Assembly (NCBI RefSeq): GCF_038051985.1
Contig: NZ_CP150291.1
Coordinates: 1,674,001-1,738,000 of the forward strand
Direction of reading: 5' to 3'
Origin: Solibacillus sp. FSL H8-0523
GTDB lineage: Bacteria > Bacillota > Bacilli > Bacillales_A > Planococcaceae
Length of the DNA: 64,000 bases
The position numbers and the translations under genes were made by a program. The notes under the pieces were generated by a model. That model saw nothing but the letters and a program-made list of their open reading frames with translations, was not told the DNA's origin and searched no databases. Each line of letters begins with the position of its first letter. Within the stretch, counting starts at the first letter, position 1. Positions 1 to 8,023 of the stretch are shown here, piece after piece.

Positions 1-235
1 TTTTTATTTGTGTGATTTTTCGGGCACTAGTAGTACGTTGAACTTCTGGAAAAACTCTTAAAAACTTTGCTAAGTCTTTAAATTGTAAGACAGCAGAAAA
101 CACTTCTCTTCCGAATTGTTGCCCCTTGATTGCAGCAATAGTCGCGTACTGATTTATAGTTAATTCAGTATTTGCTTTAATAATTCCTTCTGTTTCAAGA
201 GAGCCAGGCTTTTGATATAGTTCTTTTTGAGTCAT
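1..235 (-). CDS. DGQHR/DndB-like protein, N-terminal part (runs off the window)
   Basis: A minus-strand reading frame opens at an ATG at 235 behind a GGGG-type ribosome site and stays open to the window edge, giving 78 codons. Its residues contain an 'AIKGQQFGREVF' stretch followed by 'QRTTSARKITQI'. This pattern is typical of the N-terminus of DGQHR-domain/DndB-like proteins, in which the catalytic-like DGQHR motif comes later and is not visible here. DndB itself is a regulator in DNA phosphorothioation islands; phage relatives are poorly characterised. It is divergent from the 455-775 gene. Family assignment is by pattern recognition of a fragment, so it is moderate only. Confidence 0.5.
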   Translation of the reverse strand, partial: MTQKELYQKPGSLETEGIIKANTELTINQYATIAAIKGQQFGREVFSAVLQFKDLAKFLRVFPEVQRTTSARKITQIK

Positions 236-264
236 ATTAATTCCCCTTTTGCTATTTTTTGTAT

Positions 265-294
265 ATTGTAGCATAAACAAAGAAATAACTACAA
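265..294 (-). promoter_or_regulatory. Promoter for the DGQHR-like gene
   Basis: Read on the minus strand, there is a TTGTAG -35 box, an 18-base spacer and a TACAAT -10 box preceded by TG (extended -10). It lies 30 bases upstream of the ATG at 235. Confidence 0.5.
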
Positions 295-454
295 TGATTT
301 TATGTTTTTAATTTTAATATTCTAATAATTGATTTATCTGAAACAAAAGAAAAAAATTAGAATAATGCATTTAACTAATCCTAAGTGTATATACTGATAG
401 TAACGACTGTCAAAGAAAAGGGGTCAATCATAACTATTAAATGGAGGTCTAAAT

Positions 455-775
455 ATGGCGCTATATTATTTCAAATATCATGGTATTAGCAATGAAAAAG
501 CCGTGTTTAGTTTTAAATCGAAAAATCACGAACTGCATTATTTTAAAATGGATTCAAAAGGTAAAATTGAAAAGATAACGTTTGATGATGCAGATTTAAT
601 TCAATGTAACGCTAGAGTAGTTAATAATTTATTAGATATAATTGAAGAATCAAAATCAAATTCTATAAGTGAGTTGGCTAGTAGGGGGCTTTTAGATACT
701 TTAATTGAGCGAGATGTGCATTTAGATGATATTGGTAGCGTGGCTTTTCATAAGTATAAAATTGGCGGTGCTTAA
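455..775 (+). CDS. Hypothetical phage protein, 106 aa
   Basis: I do not recognise a family. The ATG at 455 follows a GGAGG ribosome site by seven bases. The product is small, charged and rich in Lys/Asp, with an N-terminal half that looks like beta strands (alternating aromatic and charged residues, 'ALYYFKYHGISNEKAVFSF') and a predicted helical middle. It is followed by a strong terminator at 855-879, so it is probably a monocistronic unit transcribed away from the divergent DGQHR-like gene. There is no signal peptide or membrane segment. Confidence 0.75.
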   Translation: MALYYFKYHGISNEKAVFSFKSKNHELHYFKMDSKGKIEKITFDDADLIQCNARVVNNLLDIIEESKSNSISELASRGLLDTLIERDVHLDDIGSVAFHKYKIGGA

Positions 776-854
776 ATTGTATGTACACATTCTGCTAGAG
801 AGGCTGAAGGAGTGTTAGCGGACGTACAAACGGCGAACGCGATTATGATCGTTT

Positions 855-879
855 ACGAGGAGAAATCCTCGTTTTTTTT
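855..879 (+). terminator. Rho-independent terminator
   Basis: A 7-bp stem ACGAGGA/TCCTCGT with a GAAA loop is followed directly by eight T residues. It closes the 455-775 transcript. Confidence 0.85.
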
Positions 880-996
880 ATTTCATAAAAATAATTTTAG
901 GTATATTTGGTTAAATTAAATTTAAGAATAACGAGCTTTAGACAGAATAAAATGTAATCAAGTGTTATTTTTCTTTTATTCATAGAGAAAATGATA

Positions 997-1025
997 TAGA
1001 CACACTTTGGTAATATAGGTATAAT
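997..1025 (+). promoter_or_regulatory. Sigma-A-type promoter for the DUF2325 gene
   Basis: TAGACA, a 17-base spacer and TATAAT form a near-consensus promoter about 100 bases upstream of the start at 1127. The 775-1127 gap otherwise holds the terminator at 855-879 and AT-rich DNA without a supported gene. Confidence 0.7.
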
Positions 1026-1041
1026 AATCTAAATCGGATTA
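1025..1041. promoter_or_regulatory. Candidate operator palindrome
   Basis: TAATC-N7-GATTA begins at the last base of the -10 box and covers the expected transcription start, a position typical of a repressor site. No partner protein can be assigned from sequence alone. Confidence 0.35.
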
Positions 1042-1126
1042 TCCAATATATAACATTAATAATTAAAAAAGGTTTTTCATTGACCGCTTTTTCGATTTGG
1101 TTTGAATCCACAAGGAGATGTTAAAT

Positions 1127-2248
1127 ATGGAATTTATTAAAAAAGAGTTAATAGATACAATTAACTCTATGAATGATGAAAATATTCTTGAAATTAAACA
1201 AAGAATAAACAGGTTATTTGAATTTGCAGAATTATCAAAAAGTATATGGGGCACTGTTCCAAATTTTTTAGATTATAATGTTGACGTAATTGACGGTGCT
1301 TTAGCAGATGCGCAGGGCAGCAATGACGATCTAAAATTTGAAAACGCAGTAGCAGCGGAAGCGTTGCCGAAGGAAGAAGAGAGCGAAAATAACATATATA
1401 AACCAATGCCTCTCGAAAGAAGATTGAAAGGTGGAACATTAAGAAGAAATAATTCAACTTTATATGTGCCTGAAAAGATTATTCGCACAAATGGCTGGGT
1501 GCATGGTGATTATATAACAGCAATCGGTGAAAATGAACAGGAATTAATTTTTGAAAAGCATTCAGACAGCACCAGTGCGGATAAGAGTAATAGAGTTGAA
1601 TTGGATTATTGTTTAGTTACAAAAAGAGCAGATGAAAAATATGTAATTAAGCAGCATTATAATGAAGGAATATTAAAACCAACGCTATTAAATGGTGTGG
1701 AACATGAATTTGTCCTTGATATTAGTAATGTCTCTAATTTTAGGCTACAGGACGGTTATGTAGTGGCAATTGCTTTTTATGCTAATAAGCCTCATGAATT
1801 TAGGATAATTTGGCTTTACACTGACATGATGGAAATTCCTGCTCCACCGCCTCCAAAACCATCGAGCTATTACAAAGAACAGAACAGCGAGAAGAAATTG
1901 AAGTGGAATGACACAGAATTAAAAATATTAGAAGGAAAGAAAATTGTAATCGTTGGAGCTGATTTTCGTGCAAATGATTTTATTGGCCTAATGGATGAAG
2001 CGAAAATATCTTATAGAATATTAAGCGGTGATGAAAGTGATGCAAGATTTGAAGCCGCAGTTAGAGGAAAAGATTTGATCGTTTCATTAAGTTCACATAC
2101 CTCACACAGAAGTAGCGAATTAGCTAAATCATTAGCGAAAAAATACAGTATATCTTTCCGTGCTGCACCAACTAGCATATCATCTGTTAAAAGAGCAATT
2201 GTTCATGGTATAAGTGCGAAAGAGATACCTTTCCACTCTTTATTTTAA
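1127..2248 (+). CDS. DUF2325 domain protein, 373 aa
   Basis: The C-terminal part (about residues 266-360) has the Rossmann-like pattern of DUF2325: a 'KKIVIVGAD' strand and turn, then 'DLIVSLSSHTSH' and a basic 'SSVKRAI' helix. The N-terminal 90 residues are helical and acidic, a central domain looks beta-rich, and a proline run separates it from DUF2325. The start is placed at the second ATG (1127), ten bases after AAGGAG; the ATG at 1118 is too close to that site. A near-consensus promoter and a palindrome lie upstream. The molecular role of DUF2325 proteins is not established; occurrence in phages and plasmids fits a regulatory or nucleotide-binding role, which is an inference. Confidence 0.7.
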   Translation: MEFIKKELIDTINSMNDENILEIKQRINRLFEFAELSKSIWGTVPNFLDYNVDVIDGALADAQGSNDDLKFENAVAAEALPKEEESENNIYKPMPLERRLKGGTLRRNNSTLYVPEKIIRTNGWVHGDYITAIGENEQELIFEKHSDSTSADKSNRVELDYCLVTKRADEKYVIKQHYNEGILKPTLLNGVEHEFVLDISNVSNFRLQDGYVVAIAFYANKPHEFRIIWLYTDMMEIPAPPPPKPSSYYKEQNSEKKLKWNDTELKILEGKKIVIVGADFRANDFIGLMDEAKISYRILSGDESDARFEAAVRGKDLIVSLSSHTSHRSSELAKSLAKKYSISFRAAPTSISSVKRAIVHGISAKEIPFHSLF

Positions 2249-2262
2249 AGTGTGGTCACTTC

Positions 2263-2309
2263 CCCGAGTAAGCGGCATAAGGAAATATCACTTTACTATG
2301 TTACTCGGG
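2263..2309. repeat. Inverted repeat downstream of the DUF2325 gene
   Basis: CCCGAGTAA and TTACTCGGG pair perfectly over 9 bp across a 29-base loop. No T-run follows, so it is not a classical terminator. It sits between the DUF2325 gene and the RRNPP-type regulator gene and could be an operator or an RNA leader structure. Confidence 0.5.
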
Positions 2310-2501
2310 AGAGTGTACTAATATAATTATGCTTAAATTAACGGCCCATCTCAAAAGGTAGATCTAAAGGTTGTACAGTATTATCAAATAGTGGGCTTCC
2401 ACCAACAACAAGAATCAAAGAAAGACAAAATAAAATATTTAAACAAGTACGCTTCATTAATATCACTCCAATTAAATTATTTTAGTAAGGAAGTCGAAAT
2501 T

Positions 2502-3383
2502 ATGCATGATAACCAGCTAGGTTTTGAAATTGCCCGTATTAGAAAAGAATTAAAGATGACTCAAAAACAATTGAGTCAAGGAATATGCACACAACCTACA
2601 ATTAGCATGATTGAAAAGGGTGAGATACAGCCTGGAATCGAGATATTACTTGCAATATCCATTAAATTAAAAAAATCAATAACGCATTTTATTAACATCT
2701 TGTTAATGTCAAACTATACATATGTTCAAGTGCTAGTTGAGGAGCTAGAAGAGTTAACAACAAACCAAAGATACGATAAAGTCTATGCCATTGTAAGTGA
2801 AGAACTCTATAAAAAACCAGAAGACTATTGGTTTCAAACTTTTTTAAAGTGGAAGCATTACGGTAGCGCTTATTACTTAAAAAAAGCTACTTTAGATGAA
2901 ACACTTGAACAACTAATTTTACTTGTTCAATCAACAGACGATTTAATATTAAATAGAGATTTTTTGAAAGATCGTATTTATAATACAATTGCCTTTTTAT
3001 ATTCAACACGGAAAGATTATCATCTAGCGTTATTTTATTATAATAAAATTGATCTAAACAATATCATTTCAGAAGCCCCTCGACTGAATTACGATATTTA
3101 TCGTTTAAGAGTTATGTATAATAAAACAAAAACTTTATACGATATGGGCGACTATGAAAAATCCGTTGAATATTGCAAAACAGGAATAAAAAAATCTGTA
3201 GAGCTTGAAAACATGTCATTCATAGGCAACTTTCACTATTACTTAGGGCAATGCTACGAAAAAATGAAAATGGATAAAGAACAAATTAAAGGATGCTATA
3301 TAAATGCCCTCTTTTTCTTTCAACTATTAAATAGGGAACTGTACGTTGAAATTATAAAAAAGGAAAAGCAAATTTACCTTTAA
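2502..3383 (+). CDS. PlcR-type (RRNPP-like) XRE-TPR regulator
   Basis: This 293-residue protein has an N-terminal XRE helix-turn-helix (about residues 5-65, with 'MTQKQLSQGICTQPTISMIEKGE'-type spacing split over two helices) followed by a long helical region with TPR-like repeats ('FYSTRKDYHLALFYYNKI', 'YDMGDYEKSVEYCKTGIK', 'HYYLGQCYEK'). Length and layout match PlcR/NprR-like quorum-sensing receptors, which bind short peptides through the TPR part. It lies immediately ahead of the yopP-yopQ-yopR homologues, where SPbeta carries the arbitrium receptor AimR, so a role in the lysis-lysogeny decision is inferred. No AimP-like or PapR-like peptide gene was found within 250 bases downstream. The start at 2502 follows AAGG. 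Confidence 0.75.
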   Translation: MHDNQLGFEIARIRKELKMTQKQLSQGICTQPTISMIEKGEIQPGIEILLAISIKLKKSITHFINILLMSNYTYVQVLVEELEELTTNQRYDKVYAIVSEELYKKPEDYWFQTFLKWKHYGSAYYLKKATLDETLEQLILLVQSTDDLILNRDFLKDRIYNTIAFLYSTRKDYHLALFYYNKIDLNNIISEAPRLNYDIYRLRVMYNKTKTLYDMGDYEKSVEYCKTGIKKSVELENMSFIGNFHYYLGQCYEKMKMDKEQIKGCYINALFFFQLLNRELYVEIIKKEKQIYL

Positions 3384-3448
3384 CTTTTGAATTAGCGTTT
3401 ATCAATTCCTTACTGTCCTCATATTAAAACAAATTCAAACATAAATGT

Positions 3449-3474
3449 TAAAATATAAGTAAGCTTATATTTTA
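3449..3474. promoter_or_regulatory. Perfect 11-bp inverted repeat, candidate operator
   Basis: TAAAATATAAG, a TAAG spacer and CTTATATTTTA form a perfect dyad in the 308-base gap between the RRNPP-type regulator and the yopP-like gene. The geometry fits a dimeric HTH regulator site. PlcR-type regulators bind such palindromes. Confidence 0.5.
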
Positions 3475-3515
3475 TTGAAAATTTCGCATATTAGAAATTA
3501 ATACGATTTTTACCT

Positions 3516-3551
3516 TAGCTTATAGGCCATCTATAGGCTATTTTTGTTTTT
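3516..3551 (+). terminator. Probable terminator after the RRNPP-type regulator
   Basis: TAGCTTATA pairs with TATAGGCTA (one G-U pair) around a 7-base loop and is followed by TTTTTGTTTTT. It would leave about 130 transcribed, apparently non-coding bases after the regulator's stop codon. Confidence 0.65.
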
Positions 3552-3690
3552 GCTAAGACTAAATTTGCACAAATTTAAGATGAATATGAATACTTTTTTA
3601 TAAAAATGGTTACATTGTAAGTTATACAGCCGATATATTTTGCATATCCTGTTATATAGGTCAAATAAATTTATAAAGGAGCGTAAAGAA

Positions 3691-4692
3691 TTGAGGAGTG
3701 TCACTGGAAATAAACTGGAGAGAATTATAATGGATTTTATTGAGGAAAAATATTCATATTCGAAGGATACTGCGGTAAATTACCTATCTGACATAAAGCA
3801 ATTTTTGAAATATATGTTTGACAAAAACATCGATGAAGTTATAATTGATGAAATAGAACAGTTAAACTATAACAAATTAAACGGGTACTTAAAAGAACTA
3901 TCCAAAAATAAGGCAAATTCTACCATAAACCGCAAAGCTAGTGCGATTGAATCTCTATATAAATACCTAAAAAAAACTGGGAATATTGATATAGACATTA
4001 GTTTTTTTGGTTTAATTAAATCATTGCCTTCTACTCCAAATTCCTACGATGTTATGCCAATGGAAATCGTTGAGCAATATATTGAAGCAGCAAGCTATGA
4101 AAAGTATAAAACTATTGAAAAGAAATGGGCAATCATTTTAGCTACAGAATTAGGTTTGCGTCTTTCAGAAGTTCTTGAATTAAATTGGCAGCAATTTAAA
4201 GTAGACGGAAATCGTGTGTATGTAACAGGCTACGGCAAAGGAAATACTAAGTATGTAGAAGTCATTAGCAAGTTGCTATATGAAGATTTAATTGGTGAAT
4301 TAAAGCTAAATGGGCAAAAAAACTTATTTACATTATCTTCCAAAAACGTTAATGATATGATGATACGATTGAAAAAAAAATTAAAACAAGATGATCGCAA
4401 TTATACTTTCCATTCTTTTAAAAAAGCAGCGGTTACGAATACAAAAAGGGTAACAAACAATATTCTCGATGCCCAAAAAAAAGGGAAACATAAAAAGCTT
4501 GAAACTACTCAAATTTATCTCGAAGAAGTTGAAGCAAAAATGACGGGTTATTTTTCTTTATCAAGGGATTTAAATTTTAATTTACACAAAGAAGTTGAAC
4601 ATAACGTGTTGTTGGAAGCGCTTGAAAAAATGCCAAAAGATGTTTTGTTTTTATTAAATTTAGAATTAAACGAGAAGGAGAATGAGACATGA
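3691..4692 (+). CDS. yopP: YopP-like tyrosine recombinase family protein
   Basis: This is a tyrosine recombinase/phage-integrase fold protein of about 333 residues: a SAM-like core-binding domain (residues about 10-95) and a catalytic domain. Numbered from the TTG at 3691, I see Arg157 ('GLRLSE'), Lys183 ('GKGNTKY'), His241 in 'HSFKKA', His267 and the nucleophile Tyr276 ('TTQIYLE'). The second arginine of the usual H-x-x-R motif is lysine. In SPbeta the equivalent gene lies directly before yopQ and yopR in the lysogeny region. The TTG start follows AAAGGAG by nine bases; an ATG at 3730 is an alternative. The stop overlaps the next ATG by four bases. Confidence 0.8.
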   Translation: MRSVTGNKLERIIMDFIEEKYSYSKDTAVNYLSDIKQFLKYMFDKNIDEVIIDEIEQLNYNKLNGYLKELSKNKANSTINRKASAIESLYKYLKKTGNIDIDISFFGLIKSLPSTPNSYDVMPMEIVEQYIEAASYEKYKTIEKKWAIILATELGLRLSEVLELNWQQFKVDGNRVYVTGYGKGNTKYVEVISKLLYEDLIGELKLNGQKNLFTLSSKNVNDMMIRLKKKLKQDDRNYTFHSFKKAAVTNTKRVTNNILDAQKKGKHKKLETTQIYLEEVEAKMTGYFSLSRDLNFNLHKEVEHNVLLEALEKMPKDVLFLLNLELNEKENET

Positions 4693-6050
4693 ACGACAGC
4701 AGAGACGAACTACTAAAACTTATTAATGAAAACATGAATCAAATTGTTAACAAGAAAAAAACACTAGCAGAAGTAAAAGCTCACCTTCTACAAAACCGAA
4801 TAACGGAAGGTCGGGTAGAGGAAGTATTATCAAATCCCGAACTTATAGAAGATCAACGAGAATTAGCATTATTTACGGAACAGTTTTATGTGAAAACGGG
4901 CATCGAGAGTTTAAATCCTAATAAATGGTTTACTAATGCCCAAATGAAAGAAGCAAAACAGTATGATTTCATTATTGCGAATTCAGAAGAGTTAATTAAA
5001 TTTCCGTGGGAAATTACAGCGCTTCCAGGCCGTGACGGAGGTTACGTTAGTATAATTAGTAATCAAACGGTTGCAAAATTAATGAAATCACATAAATTAA
5101 ATTACAATCCAGACATCCAGCGCGAAGCAACGAGGGTTAAGCGAAATAATATTTTTGAATATACGCCTACAGTGGATAAAAAAAATGTCAGAGAAATTCG
5201 AGATTTAATATTAAAAGGTGAAATCGAACGTACTACGATAACGTTTAATGCTGCTCCTCGTACAGCCGACTGCGGAGAAGAGTTAATTTATGACCCGAAA
5301 ACATTCGTACTAACAATAACGGAAGGCACAAGACTAGATATTTTAGATGGATTCCATCGTTGTCTTGCCTGTCAAGAAGTGTATGAAGTTGATTCGGAAG
5401 TTGAAAGTTATTTTACATTAGATATAACTAATAAGACAACAAGACAGGCACAACGTTGGCAAGCGCAAACTGCAAAAGGTACTAGAATATCAAAAGCGCG
5501 TATATTAGAAATGGAAGATAAAAGTCGAGCAAATGGTGTTATTCAATTATTAAAATCGGAATCAGAGTTAAGAGGTCGGATTTCTTCACGTAAAGGTCGC
5601 GTAAACGCTGAAAGTGGGGAGTTAGTGAATTATCTTACTTTAAGCAATGCCATTGATCGCAATTTCAAACTGCAAAATAAATCAGATGAATACGAAGTGG
5701 CAGATTACTTAACTAAATTTTTCGAGTATCTAATGAGTTTATATCCACAGGAATTTGGGGATTATAAAAACAGAAATAAGCATTCGCTGATGTATTACAA
5801 TAAAATGTTTGCAGGCTATATTGCACTAGCTGCTAAAATGCATAAAGATAATATTGCATTTAAGGAATTAGCGGAAATAATGAATAAAATTGATTTTTCT
5901 CGAAATAATCCTATATGGATGAAGTTGGGTATAGTGGATGAAAACGGTGTTATTACAAAAAACGCAAAAGAAGAGAAAATAGAAAATTATTTCATAGGGC
6001 TTGTAGAGCAATCTAAAAATTACAATGAAAAGCGTGAAATGCTGAATTAA
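4689..6050 (+). CDS. yopQ: YopQ-like DGQHR-type protein
   Basis: This 453-residue protein matches SPbeta YopQ in length and position (between yopP- and yopR-like genes). It carries 'ILDGFHRCLACQE' around residues 218-230, a DGxHR motif like that of DGQHR/DndB/ParB-related domains, preceded by 'NPDIQREATRV' and 'FNAAPRTADCG'. These features suggest an enzyme-like or DNA-linked fold. SPbeta YopQ takes part in the control of lysogeny, but its biochemical activity is not established. The gene overlaps yopP by four bases (ATGA), so the two are probably translationally coupled. The C-terminal half is helical and charged. Confidence 0.75.
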   Translation: MNDSRDELLKLINENMNQIVNKKKTLAEVKAHLLQNRITEGRVEEVLSNPELIEDQRELALFTEQFYVKTGIESLNPNKWFTNAQMKEAKQYDFIIANSEELIKFPWEITALPGRDGGYVSIISNQTVAKLMKSHKLNYNPDIQREATRVKRNNIFEYTPTVDKKNVREIRDLILKGEIERTTITFNAAPRTADCGEELIYDPKTFVLTITEGTRLDILDGFHRCLACQEVYEVDSEVESYFTLDITNKTTRQAQRWQAQTAKGTRISKARILEMEDKSRANGVIQLLKSESELRGRISSRKGRVNAESGELVNYLTLSNAIDRNFKLQNKSDEYEVADYLTKFFEYLMSLYPQEFGDYKNRNKHSLMYYNKMFAGYIALAAKMHKDNIAFKELAEIMNKIDFSRNNPIWMKLGIVDENGVITKNAKEEKIENYFIGLVEQSKNYNEKREMLN

Positions 6051-6071
6051 AATTAAAAGGAGGTGTAGATA

Positions 6072-7097
6072 GTGAGCGAAGAAAAATTCTATAACGCAAA
6101 AGTAAAAGAAGAATACTTAGCGACAATCGCATATCCTGCAACTAGGCAAATGGCAAATTACGTATTTAAAAAAGCAAAAAAAACTGAATTAGCCTATCAA
6201 AAAGACATTTATGAAATGAATATTGAGGAATTAAAAGATGTAATTAAAGGTCTTGAAGCATCAACGATTGATAGTGCATATAATTACTTTTTTAAATTAG
6301 AATATTATATTGATTGGGCTACAAAATACCGTACAACAACAATTAATGAATTAGCAGCAATTACTGATAAGCGCGAGTGGGTATCAAAATGTGTTGCATC
6401 ATTTAGACAACCAGTTTATAAACGTGAACAAATTTTAGATATGTGTAAGGAATTAGATAACTATCCAGATCGTGCGGTGCTATTGGCGCTGTTTGAGGGC
6501 ATTGGGGGCGAAGGTTATTCAGAGCTACTAAATCTACGCTCAAAAGATTTAACTGAAAAAGATGGTCGCTATTACGCAACACTTTATGATAAGCATGGAA
6601 ATTCACGTACACTTGAAATTTCCGAAAAATTGGATGAATATTTAAGAAAAACAGATGATGAAACAGTATATCGCAATAAAAATGGCAAGTCAGAAAGCAT
6701 ACGTTCATCTGAAAGTCTTTTAGTACCATCACCATTTATCTTTAAAAAAGCCGCAAGAGGCAAGCAAGAGGGTGCGCTAGATTTATTTTTTGTGCAGCGG
6801 AAGTTCACAATGTTTAAAGAGTTGTTTGAAACGAGCTTCATAACACCTAAAAGAATTATTAACAGTGGCATGTTACATCATGTTAATGAGATTCATCAAA
6901 AGCAAGGGTTTATGACGTATGACGATTGGATTACAATTGCAGAAATTTTTAATACGTCCATTATTAAATATAACGGCGAAGACACAAGAAATATTTTAAC
7001 ATTAAAGAAAAAAGCTTCAGAAAAGAAATTCAAAGAAGTATATGGATATAAAGTTGTGGAGAAAGAAATAGAAAAAGTGCAGAGCCAACGAATTTAA
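6072..7097 (+). CDS. yopR: YopR/MrpR-like master repressor of the prophage
   Basis: This 341-residue protein is the third member of the yopP-yopQ-yopR array. SPbeta YopR (MrpR) is the repressor that holds the prophage dormant; it has a tyrosine-recombinase fold without recombinase activity and binds a repeated operator. Here too the fold is suggested by 'LLALFEGIGGEGYSELLNLRSKDL' (in two parts: core helix and strand), while the first catalytic arginine position is not Arg and no nucleophilic tyrosine motif is visible. GTG start at 6072 after GGAGGTG. A terminator overlaps its stop. It is expected to bind the repeated AT-rich elements listed below; this is an inference. Confidence 0.8.
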   Translation: MSEEKFYNAKVKEEYLATIAYPATRQMANYVFKKAKKTELAYQKDIYEMNIEELKDVIKGLEASTIDSAYNYFFKLEYYIDWATKYRTTTINELAAITDKREWVSKCVASFRQPVYKREQILDMCKELDNYPDRAVLLALFEGIGGEGYSELLNLRSKDLTEKDGRYYATLYDKHGNSRTLEISEKLDEYLRKTDDETVYRNKNGKSESIRSSESLLVPSPFIFKKAARGKQEGALDLFFVQRKFTMFKELFETSFITPKRIINSGMLHHVNEIHQKQGFMTYDDWITIAEIFNTSIIKYNGEDTRNILTLKKKASEKKFKEVYGYKVVEKEIEKVQSQRI

Positions 7098-7113
7098 TTT
7101 CGTTGGTTTTTTT
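7085..7113 (+). terminator. Terminator overlapping the yopR stop codon
   Basis: CCAACGAA pairs with TTCGTTGG around a 6-base loop that contains the end of the coding region, followed by seven T residues. It closes the yopP-yopQ-yopR operon. Confidence 0.9.
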
Positions 7114-7221
7114 ATTTGTCAAACGTGGTACATAGAAATTGTGAATCAAAATGAATCTGGCCTGGCTGCCAGTTTTACTGAAACCAATATATTTGCAAAT
7201 TTAGTAATATATTTAACAGAA

Positions 7222-7242
7222 TAGACATAAATAAATTATTAC
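7222..7242 (+). promoter_or_regulatory. SPBRE-like repeated element, copy 1
   Basis: TAGACATAAATAAATTATTA lies 33 bases upstream of the TTG start at 7275. It matches the family consensus (T-N-ACATAAATAAATT, then TTATAAT-like) found at nine further sites in the prophage. Confidence 0.6.
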
Positions 7243-7274
7243 GAAAGAATTTTACTATATTAGGGGGAAGCCTG

Positions 7275-7514
7275 TTGAAAGATATTATTGGTAAAAAACT
7301 AAATAAACACCTAACAGGATATATAGAATATAAATGGGAGAGCATTATGGAGGACGCGGATTTTAGCCAAATTTCAGCGGAACAGTTGGGGATATTAAAG
7401 GCTGTTTTTCATTTAGGCTACCAAACTGGCTACGAGGATAACTTTCAAGAGCTAAAAGAAGTTTATAAAAATGACTGGATTATGCTAGTTGATCTTTTTG
7501 AAGAATTAAAATGA
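7275..7514 (+). CDS. Hypothetical phage protein, 79 aa
   Basis: No family is recognised. TTG start at 7275, behind AGGGGG at a normal distance. The product is acidic and helical ('MEDADFSQISAEQLGILKAV'), cytoplasmic, with no motifs. It is the first gene after the repressor operon and lies directly behind a repeated operator-like element, so it probably opens the early or middle lytic transcription unit. Confidence 0.65.
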   Translation: MKDIIGKKLNKHLTGYIEYKWESIMEDADFSQISAEQLGILKAVFHLGYQTGYEDNFQELKEVYKNDWIMLVDLFEELK

Positions 7515-7527
7515 TGGGGGGATTATA

Positions 7528-7959
7528 ATGAATTTAAAAAAAGGAGATAAAATAATTTTTACAAATATAAAAAAAATAAGGTCAAAAATGAAGCATAAGC
7601 TAGAAGAAGGAGTAAAATATGTAGTTATTGATTTAGATCAACAGGATGGATGCCCATATATTGTTGTAGATGATACAATTCTTTATTTATCAAAATTTGA
7701 TTTAAAACATATCGAAGCTGTTCAAGACGAACGCTTGTCATTTAGTGAATATAAGCAGCTACGATTAAAGTTTCCTTATATTCCAGTAAACAAAACGACA
7801 TTGCATTTAATAACTCTATTGGAGCAGCAAAACAAGGAAAGGGCGTTAAGATTGGCCATTGATGTCGCTTTAGATGAAAAAAATTATGATTTATTAAATA
7901 AGTTGTTGGAATTAAAAAAGAAAAATAATAGAAGGAAAAACAAAGAGGATAGAGAATGA
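7528..7959 (+). CDS. Hypothetical phage protein, 143 aa
   Basis: No family is recognised. The N-terminal 60 residues are beta-rich and begin 'MNLKKGDKIIFTN', a pattern like small SH3-like barrels; the C-terminal half is helical and strongly basic ('LLELKKKNNRRKNKED'). Such tails often contact nucleic acid, but no function can be assigned. ATG at 7528 follows GGGGGG. Only 13 bases separate it from the previous gene, so the two are co-transcribed. Confidence 0.7.
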   Translation: MNLKKGDKIIFTNIKKIRSKMKHKLEEGVKYVVIDLDQQDGCPYIVVDDTILYLSKFDLKHIEAVQDERLSFSEYKQLRLKFPYIPVNKTTLHLITLLEQQNKERALRLAIDVALDEKNYDLLNKLLELKKKNNRRKNKEDRE

Positions 7960-8023
7960 AATTGTATGTGCAGCTATGCAATTAATTCTCTTCATAATAA
8001 CTAATATAAAATGAGGTGTAGCT

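Noticed and set aside
3384-3640. AimP-like or PapR-like signal peptide gene
   Set aside because: Only frames of up to eight codons without a ribosome site were found on the plus strand; no secretion signal is present.
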